A stretch of 64,000 nt of DNA from Pseudomonadota bacterium (lineage in GTDB: Bacteria > Pseudomonadota > Alphaproteobacteria > Dongiales > Dongiaceae). A program made the position numbers and the translations under genes. This document shows positions 8,315 to 17,533 of this stretch, in pieces. Below the pieces are notes generated by a model. The model was not told where the DNA came from. It saw nothing but the letters and a program-made list of their open reading frames with translations, and made no database searches. The DNA is taken from the NCBI GenBank assembly GCA_021792365.1, contig JAJYUT010000001.1, positions 806,001 to 870,000 of the forward strand, read 5' to 3'. Position 1 is the stretch's first letter, and every line of letters begins with the position of its first letter.

Positions 8315-9604
8315 GTGTCCGATAACGAGACCAAGAACAGGGACGTGCGCGTCCTCATCTATTCACACGACACGTTCGGACTGGGCCACCTCAGGCGCTG
8401 CCTGACCATCGCCCATGCCCTGGTCGACCAGAACAAGGACATGTCGGTCATCATCCTGACCGGCTCGCCGATCATCGGCAGCTTCAATTTCCGGGCACGG
8501 GTCGATTTCGTGCGCATACCCGGCGTGATCAAGCTGCGCTCGGGCGACTACACGCCCTTGAGCCTGCTGATCGACATCGACGAGACGCTGGCGATGCGCG
8601 ATTCCATCATCCAGCACACCGCCGAGATCTTCGATCCCGACATCTTCATCGTGGACAAGGAGCCGCTGGGGCTGCGCGGCGAAGTGCACAAGACGCTGAA
8701 GATGCTGAAGGAGCGCGGCGCCCACCTGGCGCTTGGCCTGCGCGACATCATGGACGACCCTGTGCACCTCGTCCCCGAATGGGAGCGCAAGAAGGCGGTG
8801 CCGGCGCTACGCGACCTCTACGACTCGATCTGGGTCTACGGCCTGCCGCAGATCTGCGACCCGCTCGAGGGGATCGAGCTTCCGAAATCGGTGCGGCGCA
8901 AGATGACCTATACCGGCTATCTGCACCGCTCCCTGCCGCACGGCACGCCGGCGCACTGGACCCTGCAGAAGATCGAGGCGCCGTACCTGCTGGTGACGAC
9001 CGGCGGCGGCGGCGACGGCGAGGAGGTGATCGACTGGGTGCTGCGCGCCTACGAGAACGACAAGGCGCAGCCCCATCCGGCGCTGCTGGTGCTCGGCCCC
9101 TTCATGCATTCCGATCGCCAGGCGGAGTTCATCCATCGCGCCAGCCGGCTGCCCAATATCGAAGCCATCACCTTCGACGCGCAGATCGAGCATCTCATGG
9201 CGCGCGCCATCGGCGTGGTTGCGATGGGCGGCTACAATACCTTCTGCGAGATCCTCTCCTTCGATAAGCGCGCGGTCATCATCCCGCGCACCCAGCCGCG
9301 CATGGAGCAGTATATCCGCGCCAAGCGGGCGGAGGAGCTCGGCCTCGCCTCCATGCTGGAGGATGACGGCCAGCGCGACTGGAAGCGCATGGCGACCGCC
9401 CTGCGCCAGCTGCCGCAGCAGGCGCTGCCCAGCGACGTTGTGGTGCCGGGCCTGATGGACGGTCTTGAGAACCTCAACCGGCTCGTCAACCACGCGGTCG
9501 AGCGCGTGCGCAAGAGCGGCCGTATCGGAGAGCGCGTGCGCGCGGTCAACAATGGCAACGGCCGTGCCCGCCTGCCCCGCCTCGCCGCGCGCAAGACGCG
9601 GTAG
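8315..9604 (+). CDS. Predicted glycosyltransferase (MurG/GT28-like, COG4671 type)
   Basis: 429 residues from GTG 8315, with gggggac eight bases upstream. The N-terminal VLIYSHDTFGLGHLRRCLTI block and the C-terminal GVVAMGGYNTFCEILSFDKR plus IIPRTQPRMEQYIRA match the GT-B fold of COG4671/MurG-like transferases; the C-terminal motif binds the sugar nucleotide. No signal peptide is visible, so it should act in the cytoplasm or at the inner face of the membrane. The C-terminus is basic. It is the first gene of a plus-strand cluster of glycan enzymes. Donor and acceptor cannot be read from sequence. Confidence 0.82.
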   Translation: MSDNETKNRDVRVLIYSHDTFGLGHLRRCLTIAHALVDQNKDMSVIILTGSPIIGSFNFRARVDFVRIPGVIKLRSGDYTPLSLLIDIDETLAMRDSIIQHTAEIFDPDIFIVDKEPLGLRGEVHKTLKMLKERGAHLALGLRDIMDDPVHLVPEWERKKAVPALRDLYDSIWVYGLPQICDPLEGIELPKSVRRKMTYTGYLHRSLPHGTPAHWTLQKIEAPYLLVTTGGGGDGEEVIDWVLRAYENDKAQPHPALLVLGPFMHSDRQAEFIHRASRLPNIEAITFDAQIEHLMARAIGVVAMGGYNTFCEILSFDKRAVIIPRTQPRMEQYIRAKRAEELGLASMLEDDGQRDWKRMATALRQLPQQALPSDVVVPGLMDGLENLNRLVNHAVERVRKSGRIGERVRAVNNGNGRARLPRLAARKTR

Positions 9605-9635
9605 GAACTGCGCTCGTTGTATGTACGCTCCGATA

Positions 9636-9738
9636 TGTCACCCCGGCCTTGAGCCGGGGCCCATGCGGCCGTTAGAGCGCGCTGGTGGAGGGCATGGGTC
9701 CCGGCTCTGCGCCGCTGCGCGGCTCGGCCGGGATGACA
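9636..9738. repeat. REP-like palindromic intergenic repeat, copy 1
   Basis: Runs from tgtcaccccggcc to ggccgggatgaca, so the two ends are inverted repeats. The middle contains tgggtcccggctctgcgcc. The same architecture recurs at 10986-11098 and 12908-13004, always between glycosyltransferase-cluster genes. Confidence 0.9.
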
Positions 9739-9754
9739 GTGAGATTGATCGTAG

Positions 9755-10972
9755 ATGTCCCGCCTGATCTTCATCCTCAAGGGTTATCCGCGCCTGTCGG
9801 AGACCTTCATCGCGCAGGAGATCCGCGCGCTGGAGCGGCGCGGCCTCGGCATCGACATCGTCTCGCTGCGCTTCCCGACCGACAAGCACGTGCATCCGGT
9901 GCATCGCGAGATTGCGGCCAAGGCGTCCTACCTGCCGGAATATCTCTACCAGGAGCCTTGGCGCGTCCTGTGCGCGTGGACCAAGGCGAAGCTCCGGCGC
10001 GGCTATTGGCGTGCGCTGTGGCAGTGGATCAAGGACCTGGCGCGCGATCCCACGCCCAATCGCGGGCGGCGCTTTGGCCAGGCCTGCGTGATGGTGGCGG
10101 AGCTGCCGAAGGATGCGACGCGCCTCCATGCGCACTTCGTGCACACGCCGGCCTCCGCGACCTATTACGCGCATCTCATCACAGGCCTGCCCTGGAGCTG
10201 CTCGGCGCACGCAAAGGACATCTGGACCTCGCCCGACTGGGACAAGCGCGAGAAGCTCGCGACCCTCGACTGGCTGGTGACCTGCACGCGCGACGGCTAT
10301 GAGCACCTGCGCGCGATCGCGCGGCCGGCGGACCGAGACAAGGTGCACCTCGTCTATCACGGCCTGGATTTCGCGCGCTTCCCCGAGCCGCCGCTGGCCA
10401 TGCGCGATCCGGCCGCGCCGCTGCGCCTCCTCTCGGTCGGGCGCGCGGTGCCGAAGAAGGGCTATGCCGACCTTCTGAAGGCCCTCGCCCTGCTGCCCGG
10501 CGGGGCCGGGTGGCGCTTCCATCACATCGGCGGCGGGCCCCTGCTCGACGATCTGAAAAACCTCGCCGACACCCTGCAGATCGCGGATCGCGTCACCTGG
10601 CAGGGCGCCGCCCCCCAGGAACAGGTCTTGGAGGCCTACCGGGCGGCGGATATCTTCGTCCTTGCGAGCTGCATCGCGGAGGACGGCGATCGCGATGGAT
10701 TGCCCAACGTGCTGATGGAGGCGCAGAGCCAGAAGCTGGCGGTGGTCGCGACCAGCCTTCCCGGCATCGCGGAACTGGTGGTGCCGGACGAGACCGGCCT
10801 GCTCGTGCCGCCCAACGCGCCCGCGGATCTGTCGGGCGCGCTGCTGCGCCTGATGCGCGATCCCGCATTGCGCCTGCGCCTCGCCGAAGCGGGATTCGCG
10901 CGCGTGCGCCAGCACTTCTCGCTCGAGCGCGGCATTGACGACCTGGAGCGCAGGTTTAAGGCGGACGGATGA
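9755..10972 (+). CDS. Glycosyltransferase family 4
   Basis: 405 residues. N-terminal FILKGYPRLSETFIAQEI is a common opening of GT4 enzymes that build surface polysaccharides. The C-terminal Rossmann domain holds RLLSVGRAVPKKGYADLLKA and the E-x7-E-like stretch ASCIAEDGDRDGLPNVLMEA, followed by SLPGIAELVVPDETGLLVPP. Retaining GT-B enzyme, cytoplasmic, nucleotide-sugar donor. It lies 17 bases after the first palindromic repeat. Confidence 0.9.
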   Translation: MSRLIFILKGYPRLSETFIAQEIRALERRGLGIDIVSLRFPTDKHVHPVHREIAAKASYLPEYLYQEPWRVLCAWTKAKLRRGYWRALWQWIKDLARDPTPNRGRRFGQACVMVAELPKDATRLHAHFVHTPASATYYAHLITGLPWSCSAHAKDIWTSPDWDKREKLATLDWLVTCTRDGYEHLRAIARPADRDKVHLVYHGLDFARFPEPPLAMRDPAAPLRLLSVGRAVPKKGYADLLKALALLPGGAGWRFHHIGGGPLLDDLKNLADTLQIADRVTWQGAAPQEQVLEAYRAADIFVLASCIAEDGDRDGLPNVLMEAQSQKLAVVATSLPGIAELVVPDETGLLVPPNAPADLSGALLRLMRDPALRLRLAEAGFARVRQHFSLERGIDDLERRFKADG

Positions 10973-10985
10973 CGTTCTCTCTTTC

Positions 10986-11098
10986 TGTCATCCCGGGCGA
11001 GCGAAAGCGAGACCCGGGACCCATGCGTACCCGCAGCGACGCCGATGGATCGCTTGGGTCCCGGCTCTGCGCCGCTGCGCGGCTTGGCCGGGATGACA
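10986..11098. repeat. REP-like palindromic intergenic repeat, copy 2
   Basis: Begins tgtcatcccgggcgagc and ends ggccgggatgaca. The right half (gggtcccggctctgcgccgc onward) is nearly identical to copy 1, while the left half has the gcgagcgaaagcgagac variant. It lies between two GT4 genes. Confidence 0.9.
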
Positions 11099-11135
11099 GT
11101 GAGAGCAGCAGTGAGAGAAGCGGAGTCTCGGCGCG

Positions 11136-12275
11136 ATGACCCGCCTGCTCTTCTTCGCGCCGTTGAAGGCGCCGGATCATCCGACGCCATCCGGGGACCG
11201 CACGATGGGGCGGCTGATCGTGCGCGCGCTGAAGCGCGCCGGCTTCGAGGTGGATCTGGCGAGCCGCCTGCGCACGCGGATCGCGGCGCCGAGCCTCTCC
11301 GCGCAATATGCCAAGCGCGACAAGTGCTTCGCGGCGGCGGACCGCGCGATCGCGCGTGCGCGCAGGCTGCCGAAGGCGCAGCGGCCGCGCGCTTTCGTGA
11401 CGTATCATCTCTACTACAAGGCGGTGGACTGGATCGGTCCGCGCGTGGCCGATGCGCTGGAGATCCCGTATCTGGTCGCAGAGGCGAGCCATGCGCCGAA
11501 GCGCGCAACCGGCGACTGGGCCTTCAACCACGAAGGCACGGAGGCGGCGATCAAGCGCGCGGATGCGATCTTCTGCCTCAATCCCGGCGACAAGGAATGC
11601 CTGGCGCTGGTGACGCAGAGGCGACGCCTCGTCGATCTGCCGCCCTTTCTGGATCTGGCGCGGTTCGCGCCGGAGGTGCCGGATCGCGACCAACCGCGCG
11701 CGGCGCTCGCAAAGCGGCTGAAGATCGATGCGGCCGCGCCCTGGCTGCTCGCGGTCGGCATGATGCGCGACGGTGACAAGCTCGCCTCCTATCGCGTGCT
11801 GGCCGAGGCGCTCAAGCGTGCAAGGCTGAAGCGGCCCATGCTGCTGATCGCCGGCGACGGCGCGGCGCGGCGCGACGTGCAGCGTGCCTTCGCCGATGCG
11901 CCCGGCCGGGTCGCCTTCCTGGGCCAGATCGCGCCGGACCGGCTCGTGCCGCTCTATGCCGCCGCGGACCTCATGGTCTGGCCCGCCATCAACGAGGCCT
12001 TCGGCATGGCGCTGCTGGAGGCGCAGGCCTGCGGCCTGCCGGTGCTGGCCGGCGCGTCGGGCGGCGTGCCCGGCATCGTCGCCGACGGCAAGACCGGCTT
12101 CCTGGTCGCGCCCGGCGATGCCGCCGCCTTCGCTTCCGGCCTCAAGCGCGCGCTGGCGAGCGATCTCGTGGCGCAGGGCCGCGCGGCGCGGCGCAAGGCG
12201 GAGCGGCGGCACGATATCCCGGCGGCGTCCGCGACCTTCGCGCGCGTGCTGGCGAAGCTGGGCGTCACGCCATGA
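11136..12275 (+). CDS. Glycosyltransferase family 4
   Basis: 379 residues. The N-terminal LLFFAPLKAPDHPTPSGDRT is the acceptor-side domain. The C-terminal half has WLLAVGMMRDGDKLASYRVL, a typical E-x7-E (NEAFGMALLEAQ) and GVPGIVADGKTGFLVAPGDA. It is a second retaining GT-B enzyme in the cluster, distinct from its neighbour. The stop overlaps the phosphatase start (ATGA). Confidence 0.9.
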   Translation: MTRLLFFAPLKAPDHPTPSGDRTMGRLIVRALKRAGFEVDLASRLRTRIAAPSLSAQYAKRDKCFAAADRAIARARRLPKAQRPRAFVTYHLYYKAVDWIGPRVADALEIPYLVAEASHAPKRATGDWAFNHEGTEAAIKRADAIFCLNPGDKECLALVTQRRRLVDLPPFLDLARFAPEVPDRDQPRAALAKRLKIDAAAPWLLAVGMMRDGDKLASYRVLAEALKRARLKRPMLLIAGDGAARRDVQRAFADAPGRVAFLGQIAPDRLVPLYAAADLMVWPAINEAFGMALLEAQACGLPVLAGASGGVPGIVADGKTGFLVAPGDAAAFASGLKRALASDLVAQGRAARRKAERRHDIPAASATFARVLAKLGVTP

Positions 12276-12862
12276 CTGTGATCGTCGCGCTGCGCCATGC
12301 GCCCACCGCCTGGAATCGCGACCGGCGTCTGCAGGGGCGCACCGACGTGGCGCTGGACGAGGAGGGCATCGCGGTTGCCGCGCGCTGGCGCATCGATCCC
12401 GACTGGGCCGGCTATCGGGTCCTGTCCAGCCCGCTGCAGCGCGCGCGGATGACGGCGGCCATCCTGTTTCCCGACGCGGAGATCGGCATCGATCGCCGGC
12501 TGATCGAGATGGATTTCGGCGCCTGGGAGGGGAAGAGCCTCGCGGAATTGCGCGCCGACCCCACCGGCGATACGGCCGAACGAGAGGCCCTGGGCCTCGA
12601 TTTCCGGGCGCCGGAGGGCGAATCCCCGCGCGAAGTGCAGGCCCGCATCCGGCCGCTGCTGGCCCGGCTGGCGGAGCTGGGGCGGTCGACTGTCCTGGTC
12701 ACGCATAAAGCTGTCATACGCGCCCTCTATTCCATGGCCACGGGATGGCCCATGATCGGCAAGCCGCCCGCCAAGCTGCGCCCCAACAGCGCGCAGCTCT
12801 TCCGGCTGGACACGGATGGAACGCCGGTGGTGAAGCGGCTGAATATGAGCCTGGAGGCGTGA
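12272..12862 (+). CDS. Histidine phosphatase family protein (phosphoglycerate-mutase-like)
   Basis: 196 residues. The RHG-type catalytic motif is present as LRHAPTAWN (R8-H9). The second half of the active site shows IEMDFGAWEGKSL (proton-donor Glu) and LVTHKAVIRAL (second His). The family removes phosphate from small molecules such as alpha-ribazole phosphate or sugar phosphates, or from proteins. The overlap with the upstream GT4 gene suggests a sugar- or glycan-phosphate substrate, but that is inference. Confidence 0.85.
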   Translation: MTVIVALRHAPTAWNRDRRLQGRTDVALDEEGIAVAARWRIDPDWAGYRVLSSPLQRARMTAAILFPDAEIGIDRRLIEMDFGAWEGKSLAELRADPTGDTAEREALGLDFRAPEGESPREVQARIRPLLARLAELGRSTVLVTHKAVIRALYSMATGWPMIGKPPAKLRPNSAQLFRLDTDGTPVVKRLNMSLEA

Positions 12863-12907
12863 TGTGAATTCGGATCCTGGGACGCGTGAACGTCGCAGTC
12901 TCTCAAC

Positions 12908-13004
12908 TGTCACCCCGGCCGAAGAGCCGAGGCATATGCGGCGTCACCCTTTCACCGATGGAACGCATCGGTCCCGGATCGCGCTTCGCTTGCCCGGGAT
13001 GACA
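12908..13004. repeat. REP-like palindromic intergenic repeat, copy 3
   Basis: Begins tgtcaccccggcc and ends tgcccgggatgaca. Internal sequence differs from copies 1 and 2 (ttcaccgatggaacgcatcg), but the inverted ends and the gcatcggtcccgg core are shared. It fills most of the gap between the phosphatase and the next glycosyltransferase. Confidence 0.85.
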
Positions 13005-13039
13005 GGAAGGGAGCGTGGCGCGCGGGAGCGCCACCTCCC

Positions 13040-14206
13040 ATGACGGCCCCCCGCGTCTTCTTCTACGTGCAGCATCTGCTCGGGATCGGGCATCTCAAGC
13101 GGGCGGCGGCGATCGCTGCGGCGCTCGTGGAAGCGGGCGCTTCGGTCGATTTCGTGCTGGGCGGCGCGCCGGTGTCGGGAATCGCGCCGCAGGGCGTGCG
13201 CGCGGTGCAGTTGCCGCCGGCCATTGCCTCGGACGCGCAGTTCACCTACCTGCTGGACGAGCATGGCGAGAAGGTCGACGAGCGCTGGAAGGTGCAGCGC
13301 AAGCAGGCGCTGCTCGATGCGTTCGAGGACGCCAAGCCGGACATTGTGCTGCTGGAGATGTACCCGTTCGGCCGGCGGCAGTTCCGCTTCGAGCTGCTGC
13401 CGCTGCTGGACGCGGTCGGCGCGCAATTCCCCAAGCCGCTGGTGGCGGTCTCGGTGCGCGACATCCTGGTGGACAAGGGGCGCATGGATCGCGCGCGCGA
13501 AGCGGCGGAGATCGTCAAGAAGCGGGTCGACCTGGTCCTGGTGCATGGCGACCCTGCGCTGACACGCCTCGACCTCACCTTCCCGCTGACCAGCGAGATC
13601 GCGGACAAGATCGTCTATACCGGCTTCGTGGTCGAGCGGCCGCCAACGCTTCCTGGCGCGGCCGATCCCTTCGCCGACCGTTCGGATGGCGAGATCCTGG
13701 TGTCGGCGGGCGGCGGGGCTGTCGGCTTCCCGCTGCTCGCCGCCGCGATCCGCGCCAAGAAGCTGACGCGGCACCGCAACCACCGCTGGCGCATCGTGAC
13801 CGGCGCCAACCTGCCGGGACCGCAGCGACTGGAGCTGGACAAGCTGGTCGCGCAGGACCCGGACATCGCCATCGACGGCTTCCGCCCCGATTTCAGCAGC
13901 CTGCTCTACGCGTGCCAGCTCTCTGTGTCCCAGGGCGGCTACAACACGGTGATGGAGCTGATCGCGACCAAATGCCCCGCCGTCATTATGCCCTTCGCGG
14001 AAGGCGGCGAGAGCGAACAGACCATGCGGGCGCGCATGCTGGAGGAGCGGCAGGTGCTGAGCATGGTCGATCCCGACTTCCTGACCCCCGGCACGCTGGC
14101 CGCCGCGATCGATGCGGCCAAGCCGCCCGCCGCGCTGGAGCTCAACCTCGACGGCGCGCGCCGGAGCGCGGCCAGGCTGATCGCTGCCTGGAACGAGCGG
14201 CAATGA
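13040..14206 (+). CDS. Predicted glycosyltransferase (MurG/GT28-like)
   Basis: 388 residues. N-terminal VFFYVQHLLGIGHLKRAAAI parallels the first gene of the cluster (SHDTFGLGHLRRC). The C-terminal VSQGGYNTVMELIATKCPAV and PFAEGGESEQTMRARML form the nucleotide-sugar pocket. It is a paralogue of the 8315 gene within the same cluster, so the two may add successive residues. The stop overlaps the deacetylase start (ATGA). Confidence 0.83.
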   Translation: MTAPRVFFYVQHLLGIGHLKRAAAIAAALVEAGASVDFVLGGAPVSGIAPQGVRAVQLPPAIASDAQFTYLLDEHGEKVDERWKVQRKQALLDAFEDAKPDIVLLEMYPFGRRQFRFELLPLLDAVGAQFPKPLVAVSVRDILVDKGRMDRAREAAEIVKKRVDLVLVHGDPALTRLDLTFPLTSEIADKIVYTGFVVERPPTLPGAADPFADRSDGEILVSAGGGAVGFPLLAAAIRAKKLTRHRNHRWRIVTGANLPGPQRLELDKLVAQDPDIAIDGFRPDFSSLLYACQLSVSQGGYNTVMELIATKCPAVIMPFAEGGESEQTMRARMLEERQVLSMVDPDFLTPGTLAAAIDAAKPPAALELNLDGARRSAARLIAAWNERQ

Positions 14207-15006
14207 GTGCCGGGGATGCTCAGCATCGGGATTCCCTGCACTGGGAGTCCCTGCACTGGGAGTCCCTGGCGCGCGAATGCGAGGCCTGGGCGGCCGGCGG
14301 CCGCCAGATCGAGTTGTGGTGGCGGGACGATGACGCGGTCGCGGACACGCCGGCCCTGCGCCGCCTGCTCGATCTTGCGACCGTGCCCCTGTCCCTGGCG
14401 GTGATTCCCGCGGGCCTCGAGGCCAGTCTGCCGACGCTTCTGAAAAGCCATCGTTCCGTCACCGTCCTGCAACACGGCTACGACCATGGCAATCGTGCGC
14501 CGGCCGGCGCGAAGAAGTCGGAGTTCCCGGCTACGCGCCCCTGGGCGGAGGCGGCGCGCGACCTCGCGCAAGGCCGCACGCGTCTAGCTTCGGCCTTCGG
14601 CGCGCAATTCGTGCCGGCCCTGACGCCGCCCTGGAACCGGATCGATACCGGTCATGCCGCGCGGCTCTCAGAGCTGGGCTATGAGGGATTAACCACTTAT
14701 CTCGCGCGAAAATCAGACCGAGTGGGAATTGCCCAGGTCAACACGCATGTCGACGTGATCAACTGGCACGGCGGCCGCCGCTTCCTTGGGGTCGCGGCCA
14801 GTCTCGACCTGCTGGTCCGGCACCTGTCGGACAAGCGCTTAGGAAACGCCGATCCCGGCGAGCCAACGGGTCTGTTGACGCATCATCTGGTCCATGACAC
14901 AGAGACGTGGGAGTTCCTGGGGGCATTGCTCGATTGGTGCGCCAAAAAGCCGATCATAAACTGGCGATGTGCCGCTGATCTGTTTCCGGAGTCTGGGAGT
15001 CGATGA
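14203..15006 (+). CDS. NodB-like polysaccharide deacetylase family protein
   Basis: 267 residues from ATG 14203 (ATGA overlap); the frame continues upstream across the previous gene but that part is shadow. Metal-site candidates are LWWRDDDAV (Asp pair) and LQHGYDHGNR (two His), with LTPPWNRID as a later catalytic-site motif. This is the order of NodB/CE4 enzymes that remove N- or O-acetyl groups from glycans. No signal peptide is visible, so it may act on a cytoplasmic lipid-linked sugar. Near the start, three 15-base repeats encode a (D/E)SLHW-like tract, an extension with no obvious role. Confidence 0.8.
   Translation: MSAGDAQHRDSLHWESLHWESLARECEAWAAGGRQIELWWRDDDAVADTPALRRLLDLATVPLSLAVIPAGLEASLPTLLKSHRSVTVLQHGYDHGNRAPAGAKKSEFPATRPWAEAARDLAQGRTRLASAFGAQFVPALTPPWNRIDTGHAARLSELGYEGLTTYLARKSDRVGIAQVNTHVDVINWHGGRRFLGVAASLDLLVRHLSDKRLGNADPGEPTGLLTHHLVHDTETWEFLGALLDWCAKKPIINWRCAADLFPESGSR
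14224..14268 (+). repeat. 15-bp tandem repeat in the deacetylase gene
   Basis: Two identical units cactgggagtccctg (14239 and 14254) preceded by a degenerate copy catcgggattccctg (14224). The repeat is in frame and encodes HWESL. Confidence 0.92.
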
Positions 15007-15533
15007 CCGAGCTGAGATACCCGGTGTCGTCCCTTGCCTGGGACTATGCGCGAGGGATCGCGGGCATCGTCATCTGCGTTGTGATCCTCGTCACAAACGA
15101 ATGGCATAATCAATTGCTTTGGCTTTTCGTGGGATTGACCATCTTGTTCGCCATCTACACGATGACGACGATTGCCAAGAACTTGGCATGGTTCCGGGTA
15201 TCGGAAGAGGGGATCGAATGCGGGGGCTTCCGGAGGCAATCCATTCGCTGGGTCGATCTCAGCGAAATGGCCTTGCGGTACTATCCGACATCTCGCAGCC
15301 GCAAAAAGGGATGGATGACGCTGACCCTGAGGGCCAAAAGTGGCCAGGCGCAGGGCGGCCGAGGACAAGCCGGCGGGGGGCAAGCTGGCGGCGAAGTAAG
15401 CGTGAGGATCGAGTCCAACCTGCCGGGTTTTTCCGAGATCGCCACCCGCGCCGCCTGGGCCGCAAAGGAAAACAAGCTTATCGTGGACCGGGTGACGGCG
15501 GACAACCTCGCCGCGCTCGGCGTTTCGGCGTGA
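15003..15533 (+). CDS. Two-helix membrane protein of unknown function
   Basis: 176 residues. Two hydrophobic helices (about 17-33 and 38-58) are followed by a soluble part with a PH-like pattern (WFRVSEEGIECGGFRRQSIR, then WVDLSEMALRYYP). A low-complexity GQ/GG stretch near residues 112-130 interrupts the predicted sheet. The start overlaps the deacetylase stop (ATGA), so it is the last gene of the glycan cluster. I do not recognise a named family; it may be an accessory membrane anchor. Confidence 0.7.
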   Translation: MTELRYPVSSLAWDYARGIAGIVICVVILVTNEWHNQLLWLFVGLTILFAIYTMTTIAKNLAWFRVSEEGIECGGFRRQSIRWVDLSEMALRYYPTSRSRKKGWMTLTLRAKSGQAQGGRGQAGGGQAGGEVSVRIESNLPGFSEIATRAAWAAKENKLIVDRVTADNLAALGVSA

Positions 15534-15550
15534 GCGACAGGCGCTAGCCG

Positions 15551-17533
15551 ATGGACCGCTCCGCACAACCGCCCCGGATGCCCTCGCATGAGGCGCTGCC
15601 GGGCGATGTCCAGCAGGGCAACCTGCTGACGGTGCGGGGCCTGAAGATCGCGTTCGATCTCGACACCGGCGTGCTGGAGGCGGTGCGCAGCATCGATTTC
15701 CGCGTGCCTCATGGCAAGACGGTGGCGCTGGTCGGCGAATCTGGATCGGGCAAGTCGGTGGTGGCGCAGGCCATCATGGGCATCCTGCCCAAGATCGCCC
15801 GCATCTCCGCCGGCCAGATCCTGTTCGACCGCGCCGGAACGCAGAACGGCAACGGCGCAGGCAACACGGGCGGTGGGAACGGGGGCGCGGGGATCGTGGA
15901 CATCGCCCAGCAACCGCGCAACGGGCCGGTGATGCGCGCGATCCGGGGCAGCGCGATCTCGATCATCTTCCAGGAGCCGATGACCTCGCTCTCGCCGGTC
16001 CACACGATCGGCGACCAGATCGGCGAGGCGCTGCGCCTGCATCGCAAGCTGTCGGCGCGCGAGGCCGAGGAAATGGTGAGGGAGATGCTGCGCCTGGTCG
16101 GCTTTCCCGATCCCCGGCGCGGCTTCAAGACCTATCCGTTCGAGCTGTCGGGCGGCCTGCGCCAGCGCGCGATGATCGCGATGGCGCTGATCTGCCGGCC
16201 GACCCTGCTGATCGCCGACGAGCCGACCACCGCCCTCGACGTCACCATCCAGGCGCAGATCCTGAAGCTGATGATCGATCTGCAGAAGGAACTGCAGATG
16301 GCGCTGCTGCTGATCACGCACGATCTCGGCGTGGTCGCGAACATCGCCGACGAGATCGTGGTCATGTATCACGGCGAAGTCATGGAATCCGGCACCATGG
16401 AGGATCTGTTCCAGGCGCCGGAGCATCCCTATCTCCAGGCGCTGCTGCGCGCGGTCCCGCGCTTCGGCATGGCGCCGGGCGAAAGGCTGACGCCGATCCG
16501 CGAGATCCCGGTGACCCAAGGCAAGATGTTCGCCGAGAAGAAGCCCTGGCCGGAAGGCGCGGGGCTCGGCGCGCCGCTGCTGCTGGTGGAGAACGTCAGC
16601 AAGAGCTTCTCGATCCGCAAGGGCGGCTTCCTCGGCGGCGAGGAGAAGCAGGTGCTGGCGGTCGACGACGTCAGTTTCGAGCTGAAGCGCGGCGAGTGCC
16701 TGGGTCTGGTCGGCGAGTCCGGCTGCGGCAAGACCACCTTGTCCAAGATCATCATGCGCGCGCTGACGCCCGATACCGGCCGCATCCTGTTCAACGAAGG
16801 CTCGCGCCTGGCCGACACGCTGACACTGCGCGGCAACCAATTGCAGGAGTTCCGCAGGCGCATCCAGTTCGTGTTCCAGGACCCGATGGGGTCCCTGAAC
16901 CCGCGCATGTCGGTGTTCGACATCATCACCGAGCCGCTGGTGATCCACAGGATCGGCACGACGCGCGAGCGCGAGGAGATCGCGAAAGAGCTGATGGCGC
17001 TGGTCGGGCTCGACATGCGGCATCTGCGGCGCTATCCGCACAGCTTCTCCGGCGGCCAGCGCCAGCGCATCGGCATCGCGCGCGCCATCGCCCTGCGGCC
17101 CGACGTGGTGATCTGCGATGAGCCGGTGAGCGCGCTCGACGTCTCGATCCAGGCGCAGATCCTGAACCTGCTGAAGGACCTGCAACAGAAGCTTGGGCTA
17201 ACCTACATCTTCATCTCGCACAACCTGGCCGTGGTCGAGTACATTGCCGACCGCATCATGGTCATGTGCGCCGGGCGCCTGGTGGAGATGGCGCCGGCGG
17301 ACCGGTTGTTCCACAACCCGGTCCATCCCTATACTCGGGCGCTGCTTGCGGCGGTGCCGGACCCGTCCTTGACCTGCCGGCTGAATTTCGACCGATTGAT
17401 GGAAGGCAAGGCCTCCATCCCCTCGGCCTGGCCGGCGCCCTTTACCATCGATCCCGATCGCCGGCCGGGCATGGTGGAAGTCTATGACGGACACTGGGTC
17501 CGCGCCGGCATCGACGTGAGGAGTGCAGCATGA
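15551..17533 (+). CDS. Fused DppD-DppF-type ABC transporter ATPase
   Basis: 660 residues with two complete nucleotide-binding domains. First: [31 protein letters not shown]. Second: [33 protein letters not shown]. Each ends in the oligopeptide-transporter C-terminal region ([23 protein letters not shown]). Fusion of the two ATPases is common in alphaproteobacterial peptide/nickel-class importers. Odd: an Asn/Gly-rich insert (NGNGAGNTGGGNGGAG) lies in the first domain between Walker A and the Q-loop. It overlaps the binding-protein gene (ATGA). Confidence 0.93.
   Translation: MDRSAQPPRMPSHEALPGDVQQGNLLTVRGLKIAFDLDTGVLEAVRSIDFRVPHGKTVALVGESGSGKSVVAQAIMGILPKIARISAGQILFDRAGTQNGNGAGNTGGGNGGAGIVDIAQQPRNGPVMRAIRGSAISIIFQEPMTSLSPVHTIGDQIGEALRLHRKLSAREAEEMVREMLRLVGFPDPRRGFKTYPFELSGGLRQRAMIAMALICRPTLLIADEPTTALDVTIQAQILKLMIDLQKELQMALLLITHDLGVVANIADEIVVMYHGEVMESGTMEDLFQAPEHPYLQALLRAVPRFGMAPGERLTPIREIPVTQGKMFAEKKPWPEGAGLGAPLLLVENVSKSFSIRKGGFLGGEEKQVLAVDDVSFELKRGECLGLVGESGCGKTTLSKIIMRALTPDTGRILFNEGSRLADTLTLRGNQLQEFRRRIQFVFQDPMGSLNPRMSVFDIITEPLVIHRIGTTREREEIAKELMALVGLDMRHLRRYPHSFSGGQRQRIGIARAIALRPDVVICDEPVSALDVSIQAQILNLLKDLQQKLGLTYIFISHNLAVVEYIADRIMVMCAGRLVEMAPADRLFHNPVHPYTRALLAAVPDPSLTCRLNFDRLMEGKASIPSAWPAPFTIDPDRRPGMVEVYDGHWVRAGIDVRSAA

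Noticed and set aside
13015-14202. In-frame extension that would fuse about 400 codons to the NodB-like deacetylase
   Set aside because: This stretch overlaps a well-formed glycosyltransferase in another frame and reads as Arg/Gly-rich noise; ATG 14203 with ATGA overlap is the better start.
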